Below the pieces are notes generated by a model. That model worked only from the letters and a program-made list of their open reading frames with translations, did not search any database and had not been told where the DNA came from. A stretch of DNA of 64,000 nucleotides from Hepsetus odoe (lineage: Eukaryota > Chordata > Actinopteri > Characiformes > Hepsetidae): NCBI GenBank assembly GCA_017165825.1, contig CM029393.1, forward strand, positions 806,001-870,000, read 5' to 3'. Within the stretch, counting starts at the first letter, position 1. Each line of letters starts with the position of its first letter. This document shows positions 20,894 to 32,929 of the stretch, piece after piece. A program made the translations under genes and the position numbers.

Positions 20894-21326
20894 CTACACA
20901 CACACACAGCTTCAGCATCAACACTACTCACCCTGACATTTAATTTCTACAGTGACATTTTTGCATGCTGGCATGGTGAAAGGCTGCACTTATGAGTCTT
21001 CTTATGAGTCTTCTGTTTCCTGGGAAACAAAGCAAACCAGCAACAAAAATAGCAATTTACACATCTGGAAAGTCTGGCTCGTCACCTGCTCCATTGTTAA
21101 TTATCACGGTAATTGATTGTGTAGTACTTTCTATAAAACCTGCTCTCCCATCCATAACAATAAAAACAATGAGCTTAAAATGAGTCTTATAAAACCCTGA
21201 CGATTAATCTAATTCTATTTTCTATTCTTCTAATTAATGAAAACTGAATTGTTGAACAATCTGCTGTGTGTTCATTCTGGTCATTATAAAGCACTGAAGA
21301 GGTTAAAGTGAAAGAAATTAGTGAAC

Positions 21327-21463
21327 CTTTCTGTGCTGGTCATAGTTTCTGATGAAATCCCGAAGCTGCTCCTCACGGCTCTCCAGTGTGGTGTACAGCT
21401 GCTGCATCTGGTTCACCAGGTCAGTGTTCTCTGCCTTTAATCTCTTACGATCGCCCTTCATAG
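21327..21463 (-). CDS. kazn: kazrin exon: coiled coil (MKGDRKRLKAEN...)
   Basis: 137 nt. The G from the previous exon plus CT gives alanine, then MKGDRKRLKAENTDLVNQM and QQLYTTLESREEQLRDFIRN, ending QHRK at a codon boundary before gttcac. Near-identical to human kazrin over its whole length. The acceptor is unusual: the pyrimidine tract is replaced by a TG repeat of about 80 nt (the CA array at 21472-21555 on the plus strand) that stops about 9 nt before the exon. Confidence 0.95.
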
Positions 21464-21471
21464 CTACACAA

Positions 21472-21555
<84 letters not shown>
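21472..21555. repeat. (CA)n microsatellite at a kazrin splice acceptor
   Basis: About 40 CA units. On the kazrin strand this is the (TG)n tract that takes the place of a pyrimidine tract before the exon starting at 21463. Confidence 0.97.
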
Positions 21556-21556
<1 letters not shown>

Positions 21557-21559
21557 ACA

Positions 21560-22683
21560 TTTATTTTATATTGATTGCAAATTCAAAGACATTTTCATGT
21601 CTTTCATGATAACACAATAATTTCTACTATAACAATGCAGACTTCTAAAACCACAATTAACCCTTTAAAATGCAAAGGGTCATGGATATGTGTACTATGG
21701 AGTATTAAAAGGGCCTGAGATTTGGTCTGCATCAAAACACTTTTCTTGTGCTGTGTTTCAGTGTCTTTCAACACAAAGACTTCAGTCAGACAGTGATCTG
21801 ACCTCCAAAAACATTCACTTTGAAACTGCCTTTCAGGCTTAAAAACAAGCCGATCATCAAAGTGCTGAATAATGCCTAGCAGAACAGCACTGGTTAACTA
21901 ACTGAACAGAGGCAAAAAAGCTGTAATTAGATCATGGACATTATGAATGAATATAATCAAATAAGATGTTTCCACAGTATTGATTAAATTCTGCTTTAGG
22001 GATATTTTGCATAAACAGGGCATTTATACTACACTTCTAGTGTTTTCAGTCACCATAATCTAGTTTTCTAACCCTGTGTATTGCATATACACCCCTTTAT
22101 TTCGAAAGCTCTATCTTAAAAAAAAAATAGTGCCCTCAAATGTTGTTGCCTATAATGCTTGACTGAATTTTCTAACACATCTGGTTATAAAACCCTGCGC
22201 TACAAAATGCATTAACACTGCTATAAACATCTTAGTGTGATGTGCAAAACATGGCCTCCAGGTTGTGCTGTGCACTAAGCAAAAGTTTCTAAAGGGGGGT
22301 TTGGGGATGGGGGTTTGATCTGTTCTATTGTCCACTTCATATAAAAGAAAAGCCCAAAGGTATTAAAGTATTATATAAAGTTTAAAGTTGCTAAAATATA
22401 CTTAAAGCAAATGAAACTCAACCAGAATGTAATCTGGAGAAAAACTATGAGAATCTACTGCGTATATAAACACAACTTATAGTTATAATTCACCAAAATC
22501 TACTCACTATACTAGACTTTTATACAAAACATAGAACACTTTTTTTCATTAGGGACAAGCTCTCTTTGCCCCATAAATTATCTCCACAATTTTTAGAAGT
22601 TAGAATTATTAGAAGAATAAAGAAGCCACGCATATCCAAAACTATAACCAGTTCTTCCACCCACACCCCCAAATCCACACACA

Positions 22684-22747
<64 letters not shown>

Positions 22748-23930
22748 AAAACACACACAAAAATGACTCCTTAACAAATAAATTCATACATTGCGGTAAT
22801 TATTATTTTTGTAAATAAATGTTATTCCTTAAACCCAACTTTCTTTATGTCTGTGAATATATACCTTTATGTTCATATATCTAAGCACAAAAGCATTGTT
22901 TGTAAATTTGTGCAATCTATATATTAGCAAAAAGAAAAAAAGAGCAGAATATACTAAAAAACCTTACTTCAGGTTTACTTAAAGGGTTTATGTCATGCAT
23001 TTAAATGTTCCTGTTATTAAATTCTGTTACACTCCAAACCTTCTACATGTCCGTTCTTTAACCTCTAATTATAATAAGCAACAAAAACCTCTCTGGTCTA
23101 CCAATGCCACTGTTTGCCTTGGAAGGGAGTGCTGGTGTTTCACCTCAATCAGACACTTCCTCAAAGCCTTGCACACAGCTCTGGTTTGCTGGTTTAACCA
23201 TCTTGTCCTTGCTGTCAAAGTTCAATCAAATGCAACTTTGAAGCAGTCAGCAGCAGACCTTTATAAGTGGAGCCAATGAGTCAAAAGATGCCTTACTATC
23301 CACAGGGTCCTAATGCAGTGTTCTACTGTTTCCTACATTCTGAGCAGGAGACGTGGACTTGGGGCACTGCAGCTGATTAATTATCTTCATTCAGAATGCC
23401 CTACAACGTCATCATCCAACATGAAGCCAAGAGATGAAATGTTTCTCTGCACAACTTTAAGCCCCTTTTCCTCTTGTTATGGTTTGGAATAACTCTTAAA
23501 TAGTTAAAAGTGAATTTAATGCAATTAAATTACATCCCCCAAAAATCAACAAAACATAACACTAAAATTACTTGCTGTGGGGGAAAAAAATTAGAAAAAA
23601 AATTAGTCTTTTTTCCTTGGTTCAAGAATGATCTGAAGAAATGTAATATTTTCTTAAAAACTAATGACAGCTATTCTTCTGCTGTATTATATTAAGGTTA
23701 GGCATTTATAAGATGCACAGACGTATAGATCTATAGGCGTAAATCAGTAAGAGATTATAATTCTACTCTACTCTCCTTCAAGCCTTTCTTATATTCCTGA
23801 TCAAAGGACTTGGTTTGTAGCATAAAAGGCAGTTTTGCCACTCTCCAGCTGATGTTTTACTAAAGAAGCTTTTGGCTGGTGCAGAGCCATACCTGTCATT
23901 GTGTTCAGGGAAGTTGGTGGTAGAGTGGCG
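21560..23930. other. Intron sequence, no exon recognised
   Basis: Part of the 5.7-kb kazrin intron. A second long (CA)n array lies at 22676-22743. The rest is AT-rich with no recognised family. Confidence 0.6.
22676..22743. repeat. (CA)n microsatellite
   Basis: About 33 units, one cgc interruption at the start. Confidence 0.95.
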
Positions 23931-23937
23931 GTACAGT

Positions 23938-24795
23938 GTTAGGTACAGGGCTGACTTCAAGGTCCTCCTCTTAACCTACAAGGCACTTAAAGGTCTTGCC
24001 CCAATATACCTAACCGAACTGCTTAATACCTATACACCTAATCGCCCACTTAGATCCCAGAATAAAGATTTCCTAATTGTCCCTCGCATAAATAAATGTA
24101 TAGGAGCACGAGCTTTCAGTTACAGGGCCCCTAGATTGTGGAACAGCTTGCCTGCTTCTGTACGGGATGCCGAATCAGTCTCAGTCTTTAAATCACGGCT
24201 GAAGACTTACTTCTTTAGTTTATCTTACCAGCACCAATCACCATAGTGTACCATTACTAATGTCGCTGGTGCTGCTGTACATGCCATCGCACTGTATTGC
24301 TTCCTTTCTGTGTCTGTCACTACTGGATCCTGTTCATTACTGACCCCCTCATTCCATTTCTTTCCCCACATGTCCGGGGGGGCCTGCTGTGGTCATCGCC
24401 TGAGTCCAATACCGAACACCCAACTGGTCTGTGCTGTGCATCTGATGTGCCAAGGGACCCTGGCAGCTCACCGGTACCTGGAGCCGCGCTCGACTTGCTG
24501 AGCCTGGGAAACAGCTTAGGACTCTGTACTGATCCTGGGGTTAAACCCGAACTAACTTTGTACTGCTAGTATACCCAAGGGGGTTGGGTAGCCAGTCGAC
24601 CTTGGACCCTCAGAGGTTTTTTTTTTCTCCACACAGTGAAGTTTTTGGTTCCTCTCCTCCGTAGTCGTCTGGCTTTAACTTCTAGCCTTCAGTTTTTAGA
24701 CCATGACTATAACCTGTCTACCATCTATATAAAGTCCTTTGGGGCAACTCGGTTGTGAAAGGCGCTATACAAGAATAAATTGAAATTGAAATTTA
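23938..24795 (+). mobile_element. L2-type LINE, 5'-truncated copy
   Basis: From gttaggtacagggctgactt it matches 62881-63650 of the longer copy: YRADFKVLLLTYKALKGLAP, IYLTELLNTYTPNRPLRSQN, ARAFSYRAPRLWNSLPASVR, TYFFSLSYQHQSP and stop. It then carries the same 3' UTR and ends ggcgctatacaagaataaattgaaattgaaatt, the L2-type 3' signature. Only the last RT-ORF segment is left. Confidence 0.9.
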
Positions 24796-24799
24796 CAGT

Positions 24800-26490
24800 T
24801 AAACTCCAACCAAACTCCCTGAAACTGTTGCAATCCCCTCAGGTATGGCATGACAACATGTAGATGCTCTACACTTCTCTGCGTCTAGGCCTTGTTATCT
24901 GTCTGCATAGGTAAACATGGGAATTGTTTGAGCTAGATCCTTTGTAGCTATTCCCTGGAGCTCACCATGACATAGAACCAGGAAGAGGACACAGCAAAAC
25001 TTGTTAGACACTCATACAAAAACAGCATTTACACAACATACATAATTCTTGGTGGATCCAGAGAGAGCAGCTTATGCAGGCATACAGAATATTTGCTGGA
25101 AAGCACACAGACCTTTAAGCACCTAAGACCAGTTCCTGCAATTCCTCACCCCTTTTCACTGTGCTCACAACTCTGTCTGCTTATGCAAACCTCTCCAGCA
25201 TGCTCCCTTGAGCATTAGAAAGCAGATAAATTGATGTCAGATAAGATTAGTATACAGTCATCATGCACACACACACACCAACGCTCCTGCTGACAGACAG
25301 CTAATCCCTCTCAGCTAAAAGATCTCACCTGAGAGATCTGCATCACACACACCTCTCAGACTTGTCATTCTCCTTGTTTGAATCATGATGGATATCAAGA
25401 GCCAACACTTACATGGCTTCAACTTGGAGAAAATCTTCAAACCTCAAATCCCAGAGAATAAAAATGCAAGAACATTTCTTGAAATAGTATTTCATCTAAA
25501 ATGTATTTTTTTGATTCAACACCATTAGCTTTTACCGTTTATTTATTTGTGTTCATGTTAATAGAATTTGAAACTGAATCAATTTGTGCCCATTTTTAAT
25601 TTTTCATCACTAACAAAATACAAGAAGCTAAACTTGCAAAATCATACAGAGCCTTCCCTCTGCTGAGAGGAAAGCTGTTTTTGAATTATATTGTTGTAAA
25701 ATTATTATAAGAATGACATAAAATACATCTCAAGTGAAAAAAAAAGTCACTTTACATTTAAATTATGGCGTGCTTAACAAACACGATCCTGCTGAGCCTC
25801 CTGAAGTGAAGGCTCTTTAGATATTAAGACAAATAATTCATAGCAGAGTCACCTTTTCAATGACTGAATTGTAATGTGTGTGAGTGGAAAAAAAGCAGTC
25901 CTTTGAGATTATCTTAAGGCCTCTGATGTTCTGCACTATGATGTCTCGCCTAAAATGAGGTAGATTTGATTTGTGAATGAGATATTTTTACTGCTGGTCC
26001 CACAAACATGGCTCACAAGACATTCATACTGATATGTTCTATGATTCATTATTTCCAACATCACTACTGAACTCCTCATATCTTACCCTGGTACTATAAA
26101 GAAACCTTGCAATATTAACTGGCCTTCCGTGGCTGCTGCCCCTTACCAGGGCTTAGTAAGTACATTATTTACACCGAATAAATATTGGTATTAGCACATA
26201 ATGGATATAAACACAACAAATAAACAAATATTGCAAAAATGTACAGTATCCATGCAAAATCATAACAAATAGATTTGCCTTTTAACTATAACTCACAACA
26301 ATAACACTGTCTTATGTTTATAAATTGGAACGAGGGGAAGCCTTTTCAAATTTGACCTTTTTTTTCCACAGACTAAAGAATTTATTTTATGATGAAAAGT
26401 ATCATTTAAAATTCAGTTCTGTTCTACTGATCCATACATTTGTTTGTACAAATTTACTATCCTACCTATTCTGTATGATTACTCATGCTT
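24800..26490. other. Intron sequence, nothing recognised
   Basis: AT-rich, kazrin intron. A short cacacacacaca run near 25266. No exon or repeat family recognised. Confidence 0.6.
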
Positions 26491-26499
26491 AACATGAAG

Positions 26500-27060
26500 A
26501 TTGTCATGGACCCAACTGTGTCTAAGAAGTCATTGACCCTTTTGGGTTCATTGTACCCTAATGTTCCTGAGGATCTAGTGACTGAATTTGATGGAGCACC
26601 GAGCCTACGGAATTTGAGAAGGCAATGACTGTAATGAGATTTTGGAGTCAGTGAGCCAACATATTCTTAAAAAACATTATATCTGCTGACTCTGGGAAGC
26701 CATTGACTGAAATCAAAGAGCCATGGAAATTTTAGTGGTAATCTAAGAAGCCACTGATCCTACTGAGTTTGAAAAAAACTTTGACCTTACAAAATCTGTT
26801 CAGCTATTAATCCTGCTGATTATGAATAACCATTGATCTTATTGTATTCAGAGAGGCACTGACCCTTCCAAGTTTAAGAAGGCATTGAATTTTGATTTCA
26901 TATGGATTTTGAGGATCTACTGTTGATTGAGGAATCACAGAGCCTACTTAGTCTTAACATACTGAATATACTGATTCTATGGAACAGCTGAGCCAAGTGA
27001 ATCTGAAGAGGCATTGATTTTACAAAGGAACCTACTGCAGCTGTTATCACTAAGGAACTT
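26500..27060. repeat. Degenerate minisatellite, unit near 27 bp
   Basis: Repeated variants of taagaagccattgacccttctgagt: gtctaagaagtcattgaccc, ctctgggaagccattgactg, aatctaagaagccactgatc, ttcagagaggcactgaccct, tttaagaaggcattgaattt, gaatctgaagaggcattgat. Neighbouring motifs are about 27 nt apart in the clearer stretches. It ends roughly 130 bp before the kazrin exon at 27190. Confidence 0.65.
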
Positions 27061-27189
27061 GGTTACCTAAGGATCCTCTTCTAAGGTTGAGAAATTTTGT
27101 TTTACCATGATTATACCAAGCCTGGGTTGGGGGTCCTGGTGCTTTTTTCATTTGCCTCTAAATTATAGAGTTCATGAGGGTTTCCAGAC

Positions 27190-27378
27190 CTTGTAAGGCT
27201 TCTTTGGCTCGGTCCAGCTCCTGCTCCTTCTCTCCGAGCTGCACTCTGAGCTCTGTGGCTGACAGTGTATTAGCCGAACAGCCCTGAGACTCCTCCAGGT
27301 CTTTACTTAACATCTCCTTCATCTGCCTCAGGAGGTGCACTTCCTCCTGTAGCTGGGCCACTTCCTCCCTCAGCAATA
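27190..27378 (-). CDS. kazn: kazrin exon: start of periplakin-binding coiled coil
   Basis: 189 nt, entering with 2 nt of a split codon and leaving with 1. The acceptor is a normal pyrimidine tract ending ctttttgcag; the donor is CAAG followed by gtctgg. The product begins VLLREEVAQLQEEVHLLRQM and runs through SATELRVQLGEKEQELDRAK, a charged heptad pattern typical of a coiled coil. Human kazrin reads LREEVSRLQEEVHLLRQM at the same place. This is the most upstream exon I can place. The preceding exon must end in G to restore the valine codon; none was recognised in the remaining 36 kb upstream. The donor (gt at 27189-27188) lacks the +3 to +5 consensus, but the next exon restores the alanine expected from the human protein. 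Confidence 0.93.
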
Positions 27379-27399
27379 CTGCAAAAAGGAGAATAGAAG

Positions 27400-29857
27400 A
27401 AAGGAAATTTTTAATTAAAATTGAGGTACATCACTTTTAAAATAAAATTCAGGAAAATAAAATAAAGTATTTACAAGAGATTTTGTTCAGGTGGGACCAC
27501 ACTGGACCTTCATAGTGTTGACTTTATTATCATAGTGGTTGCTAAAATAATGATAGTTACTATGATAGTATTGTAGTTACAATAAAAAATAATAATCTAA
27601 TTATTTAAAATTCTGAATAATACATCAGCAGTTAAATGAACAGCATGAGTAGAAAGCAAAGAAAGAACAGGGAATAAAAAGACTGAATGGGACAGTGTTT
27701 GCAAAAAAAAAACAAAAAAAAAAACTAAATGCAGAGGGAAGAAGGATGGAAGGAAATGAAAAAAAAAATGTTAAGAAACATGCTTTAAAAAAAGTAGTAA
27801 TGATTTACACTGAGTTTGGGGAGCTGCAAGACTGCAACATTCTACGGATGAAGCAGAGTGAAAATTACTGTGATAACACAAACATAACTCATCTCTTTCC
27901 CTTACATTCACAACCTTCTCATCATCCACTGCATACAAATCTCAATGGAAACACCCAAGAGAAAGAGATAAACAGACTGACAGACAAACAAACAGAATGA
28001 TGGATGAATGGAAAGATGGATAACTAAATACCTGTTATGGGTTCAAATACAGACAGATAGATGACTAGATGGCTGCAAAGATGGATGGAGAAAAAAAACG
28101 GGCATAACCCAAGTGTGTTATCTTAAATTAATCACATGTCTCACAGACAGCAGCTGTGATGCTCATATAGTAAGTTTTTTGTCAAGGCTGCCTAAGAATT
28201 AGATCAAGTTGAATGTTAGCTTAAAGATACCCACAGCAGAACATATAAGCAGATATTGTAGACATGCCTTTTCTACTACAATTGACAAAATTAAGAGGAA
28301 ATAGTAAAAGAAGTCAGTTGCTGCTTGGTGAACATGTACTATATATAAGTATAGAAGAAGATAAAAACAAACCAAATACACAAACAGGTCAGTCTTTACA
28401 CTGTTACACCTAAGGGATGTTCTGACACCTTCATAATCAAATAGGATTATGGGACTGTAAGATACATCAATGATGCCTTCAGAAACCTCAACAGGCAGTT
28501 TTTTCTGATTCAGACATGACTGGATGTCCTTCCTGCCACAGAATATGTTTTGGAAACAAGCAGTATAGCAGACATATCACTTCCAACAGTCTTCCCTGAA
28601 TGAAAGTGTGAGAACATTTACATTTACTGTGTTAGCGTAGACGAGAGTATATTGCTTTCACACACATACACACGCACACACACACAGCATCAACAGCAAA
28701 TGAAACCATGGTAACTTGAGGGTAGGCCAAACAGATTTGGGAACTATCAGCACATATTTGCAAAAGCAAAGAGGTGTGTTGGAGAGCGCATGCATGTATG
28801 TTTTAATAAGTTAAGGAGCACCCAGTTCTTGCCCTGAATTGAAGAGAGTGTTCCATGAAGAGCTTTGTGAGAGTGTGCGAGAGTGTGTGTGCAAGAGATG
28901 GCAGCAAGACTGCACAAATGACTGAATATTGAATTAACGTGTAACAAACCTTTAAAAGCTCCCGTTCAAATGCTTTTCCTAATTAATAATTAGGTTTATT
29001 TATTCATTTTAATTTATTCACTTCATTACTATTCACAAATTTTCATTCAGAAACAACTGTTGTAAGAGTTCAGAAAAAAGTGTTCAGGAAAAAGATTTAT
29101 AGATGAATCACATTAGAAAAAAATTCAGAAAAATCAATGTCTTCGGAAAGTGCTAAAACAAATTGTCCCTTGACTTGTTGACAGGTCAAAAATCAATCAG
29201 AGGAGACTTTGTCAGTTGAGAAACACAAAGGAAAAAAATACAATGAAAAAAATTAAAAGTAAGTAATTCAAAGTTGGTTTTGATCTTAGTAAAGAATTTT
29301 ATATTTAATTTTGGCCTAAAATATATTTTTAGATGGCAGAGTAAACAAAAAAGCTAAATTTAAAATAAAAAAATTTAAAATTCACCACTAATATCATTAC
29401 ATAAAAAAATCAAGATGTGTAGGTACACTGATGATTTAGCAAATATATGGTTATATTAGTCTTAGGCATAACAAATGCACACTTTTCTGTTTGACTGACC
29501 TGTACTGTGCCTCCTTAAATCTGGGCTGAAGTCATCTTTCTAAAACATAAACAGGTGGATGGAATCTTCCATAGGATGACTAGACAGATATGTTGGTTTT
29601 TCTGACATCCCAAAAACAATGGCTCCACATATGGACTGAACTGATTATCTGAATAAATGGTATAATTCTTTTTTTATGTTTTAAACTTGTTCAATATTTA
29701 CTCTATATTTAAACAGGAAGGAAAAATGGGTTTTCTCTGATTTTAGTTATTTAAGAAGAAAATCCGTTATTGTAAATCACACTACAAGCACAACTAAACA
29801 TTAAAATAAAATTCTAATCACTTTAAAGAACAATCATAATAACAAAGCTAAAGAGAA

Positions 29858-29860
<3 letters not shown>
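27400..29860. other. Upstream intron, no exon recognised
   Basis: AT-rich; poly-A-like runs at 27700-27770, a CA patch at 28655-28686. No kazrin exon supplying the residues before VLLREEV could be found. Confidence 0.55.
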
Positions 29861-29866
<6 letters not shown>

Positions 29867-29932
<66 letters not shown>

Positions 29933-29935
29933 CAG
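29867..29935. repeat. (GA)n microsatellite with (GACA) end
   Basis: About 26 GA units passing into gacagagacagagacagaga. Confidence 0.95.
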
Positions 29936-30039
29936 AGAATCCATCTCTTTGGTTTATCTGTTAAAGTGGGAAAAATAAATAAACAATTCAAAATATACAA
30001 ATACAATTTTTTTTCCTGACATTTAAGAAAAAAAATCAA

Positions 30040-30870
30040 TGACCAATAAAGCCACCTGTCTTTTCAATAAACCATAAACCTTCCATTCAAGGATTCTGAC
30101 AGTTTTTTGATCTGTTGATGATCAACTTTTTGTGCAGCAGCAACCAAAGCCTCCCAGACACTGTTCAGAGAGGTGGACTGTTTTCCTTCCACCATAAACC
30201 TCCAATTTAAGAAGGTCCACAAGTTCTCAATAGGGTTTAGTTCAGGTGAGGAAGGGGGTCATGTCATTGTTCTTTCATCTTTAAGGCTTTTCCTGGCGAG
30301 CCAGTATCTGGGTACTGATCCAGCCACAGGGCCATCCCACTGGTCCGTCAAGAGTCATTCTCATCTCATCAGTCCATAAAACCTTTGAAATCTGTTCTGA
30401 GATATTTCTTGGCCCCATCTTAATGTTTCAACTTATGTGTCTTATTCAGTGGTGGTGGGGTTTCAGCCCTCCTTTCCTTGGCCATATCTCTGAGCACTGA
30501 AAACCTTGTACTTCTGGACACTCCAGGTAGTTAACAGTTCTGGAATATGACAGTACTGGAAGATAATGGGTTCTTGGTAGCGTCACGTTTTATTCTTCTC
30601 AAATATTTGCATCTTTATTTCTAAACATGTTTCCTGCAACCCTGTTGACTATTTGCAACAAACCGTTTGATGGTTCTGTTAGCTGAGGAACTTCAAGAAT
30701 ACTGCATCCCTCTGAAAGATTACATTTTTTTTTTTTTACCAATGTTTGATTTTCAGTGTATTTTTTGCTCTTTCCTTCCTTCATTTTGTCTGAGGAAAAT
30801 AAGCTGCCTAATAACTATGCACACCTTGATATAGGGTGTTGATCTCCTCAGGCCACACCCTCCCTCATAA
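30040..30870 (-). mobile_element. Tc1/mariner-type transposon remnant
   Basis: On minus the 30180-30250 stretch encodes SSPELNPIENLWTFLNWRFM, the SP(D/E)LNPIENLW block around the third catalytic acidic residue of IS630/Tc1 transposases. Then VEGKQSTSLNSVWEALVAAA, QKVDHQQIKKLSESLNGRFM. The rest carries frameshifts and a 13-T run. The far end reads ctaataactatgcacacctt gatatagg, like a terminal region. Inactive. Confidence 0.75.
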
Positions 30871-32206
30871 TTGTGCACACAGTGTAAGAGAAAGAGAGAG
30901 AGTCAGAAAACCGAACAAAACCGACTAAGAAGGAAGAGAGTGAAAAACAGAAAGAGAGAAAAATAGAAAGAGAGAGAGAGTGAGGTACTCCTCTATTTCT
31001 ACTGCTGACAGAGTAAGTGCCTGCAGAGTGCCTGATAAGCAAGTGGACAGACGGCCCATTGGTCACTGTCCTCCTCCTCTCCTCAGAAGCTTCCTCTCCA
31101 GGAACGCCATCTCATACACCACCATCCACCAGTGTGAAGCTGCCTACTCATTTGTTTACACAGGATGACTTATTTTGGGCAGTAGGCCCAAATCTCTGTG
31201 ATCCAGACCTTTCTGTGAGAACGGAAGAATTAAAAATCCTTTCCAGATAAACCCATAAGTTTATCAAATAAAAAAAACAAAACAAAAAAAAAACAACAAC
31301 CAAAAAGAACAGAAGAGTCATGCTGCTCATTTACTGCAACCTGTTTTAAAGCAATAGATCAGCAAACAGTCTTATGGATGCAGTCTTTTCCTTGACCTCA
31401 GATATGGCTGATCAGTCAAAACATGTTAAGTGTGCTTCTTAAGTGAAGCACTGGGACTGTGAATAGAATGTAATTAATAAGTAAATGACACTTGTGCAAA
31501 CATGCCTAAATCATCACACATTGAATCAAAAGGTTTGACTAAGTCAAATTTGGATAATCAAGAATAATTACTATACTAATAATGTCCAGGAAGTATGAAA
31601 ACGAACTTCAGAAATGAGTTAAACAAAAAGCATGGTGTGTAGCAACTTCTGGCTCCCTGCTTTTAAACACAAGAACTCGTTTATGAGTTGCTTAGTTGAT
31701 AGAAGTGACTAAAAATATACAGGGCTGAACTTTTTAAGCCTTTTTCAAGTTCAGCAAAGCAAAAATAATGTTATTGTATGCAAGAGATTAAGCTATTTAG
31801 AGAAGTGATTGATCATAATGAAGTTCAATATATAATTCAGGAGACATTTACAAAAAAGACTAAAACTACATTTTTTTTTTTAACCAAACCTCAAATTAGC
31901 AACTGCTTTTTTAGAAAACAGCAAATAATTGTACATAATCATTAAGTATGTGTGCTCTGTGGATGTGTCTCTGTGGATGGATCTGTGGATGGAATTTCCT
32001 ATAGGCTGACTAGGTGGATACATATCATCGTGTTGATTTTTCTGATATCCCAAAAACAATAACTCCACATGAACTGTACGGCTCATCAAATTGACCTGAT
32101 TATCTAAATGAATGGTACAATTATTTTTTTAAACAATATTTACATACTTCATCATACTCTAACTTTAACCAGGAAGGAAAATGTGTTTTTCTGTGAAAAA
32201 GTGAAA

Positions 32207-32463
32207 GTGAAAAGTGACTACCCTTGTCATTGCGAGGTCACGGCACAGCACACATGAACCACAACGAAATTGGACCTCTGCATTTTACCCATGCACACTC
32301 AAACCCATGCAGCAGTGGGCACCTATTGAAAGCGCCCGGGGAGCAGTGACGGGGACGGTACCTTGCTCAAGGGTACCTCAGGGCAACCTATTGGGAAGGG
32401 GTTTGAACCCCCGATCCTCCGATCATGTGGCTAACGCCCTAACCGCTAGGCCACCGCTGCCCC
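32207..32463 (-). mobile_element. tRNA-derived SINE (family A), full-length
   Basis: Tail end gtgaaaagtgactacccttgt cattgcgaggt; gaaccacaacgaaattggac; body gctcaagggtacctcagg; B-box ggtttgaacccc; head gctaggccaccgctgcccc. One of the most complete copies in the window. Confidence 0.92.
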
Positions 32464-32653
32464 ACCTCTGCATTTAACCCATGCACACAAACACCGTGCA
32501 GCAGTGGGCAGCTATTGAAAGCGCCCAGGGAGCAGTGACGGGGACGGTACCTTGCTCAAGGGTACCACAGGGCAACCCACTGGGGTGGGAATCGAACCCA
32601 CAATCTTCCGATGTGGTGCCAACTCCCTAACCACTAGGCCACCGCTGCCCCAT
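32464..32653 (-). mobile_element. Second family-A SINE in direct tandem
   Basis: Begins inside the body (acctctgcatttaacccatg) directly after the head of the preceding copy, and ends at its own head ccaccgctgcccca. The two form a head-to-tail dimer in which the second lacks its own tail. Confidence 0.9.
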
Positions 32654-32718
32654 GGGCCCTTTAAAAAGAAAATCCCTAGTATGGAAAAGTATAGTATAGT
32701 ATAGTGGTACATGATGTA

Positions 32719-32923
32719 GGGTGGTGGTGGTCTAGTGGTAGGGTACTTGCCTATGAACCTATGGCTCAAGATGTCCCAGGTTCGAATCCCACCTCAAGCA
32801 CTACCACCACTGGGTCCCTGAGCAAGACCCTTAACCCTGACTTGTTCCAGGGGGACTGTCCCTGTAATTAGGACATGGAAGTTGCTCTGGATAAGAGCGT
32901 CTGCAAAATGCCGTAAATGTACA
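32719..32923 (+). mobile_element. tRNA-derived SINE (family B), full-length
   Basis: Head ggtggtggtggtctagtggt, B-box caggttcgaatccc, body gagcaagacccttaaccctg, tail ctctggataagagcgtctgc aaaatgccgtaaatgt. Plus orientation, 70 bp from the family-A dimer. Confidence 0.92.
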
Positions 32924-32929
32924 AATTAG

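Larger units (their letters stand above)
2555..27378 (-). other. kazn: kazrin gene, partial (nine internal exons)
   Basis: Gene-level entry. Kazrin is a cytoplasmic, cortical and nuclear scaffold that binds periplakin and acts at desmosomes/adherens junctions, in actin control and in endosomal traffic (established for the family). Seen here: nine segments in order on the minus strand, each with AG acceptor and GT donor, whose phases match at every junction, giving one open frame of 1490 nt. The translation aligns, from my memory of human KAZN, almost residue for residue in the coiled-coil part, the basic KRKKKK stretch and the SAM domains. Intron sizes in order: 5726, 433, 1341, 625, 500, 13915, 479 and 315 nt. 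The 5' coding exon(s) and the last SAM exon(s) are not seen. Fish carry two paralogues (kazna, kaznb); which one this is cannot be told. Liprin was considered because of the SAM domains, but the coiled-coil exons settle kazrin. Confidence 0.95.

Noticed and set aside
32207..32923. tRNA genes suggested by A/B-box-like sequence with GGTTCGAA
   Set aside because: They are heads of SINEs: no cloverleaf could be completed, and each is fused to a SINE body and tail.
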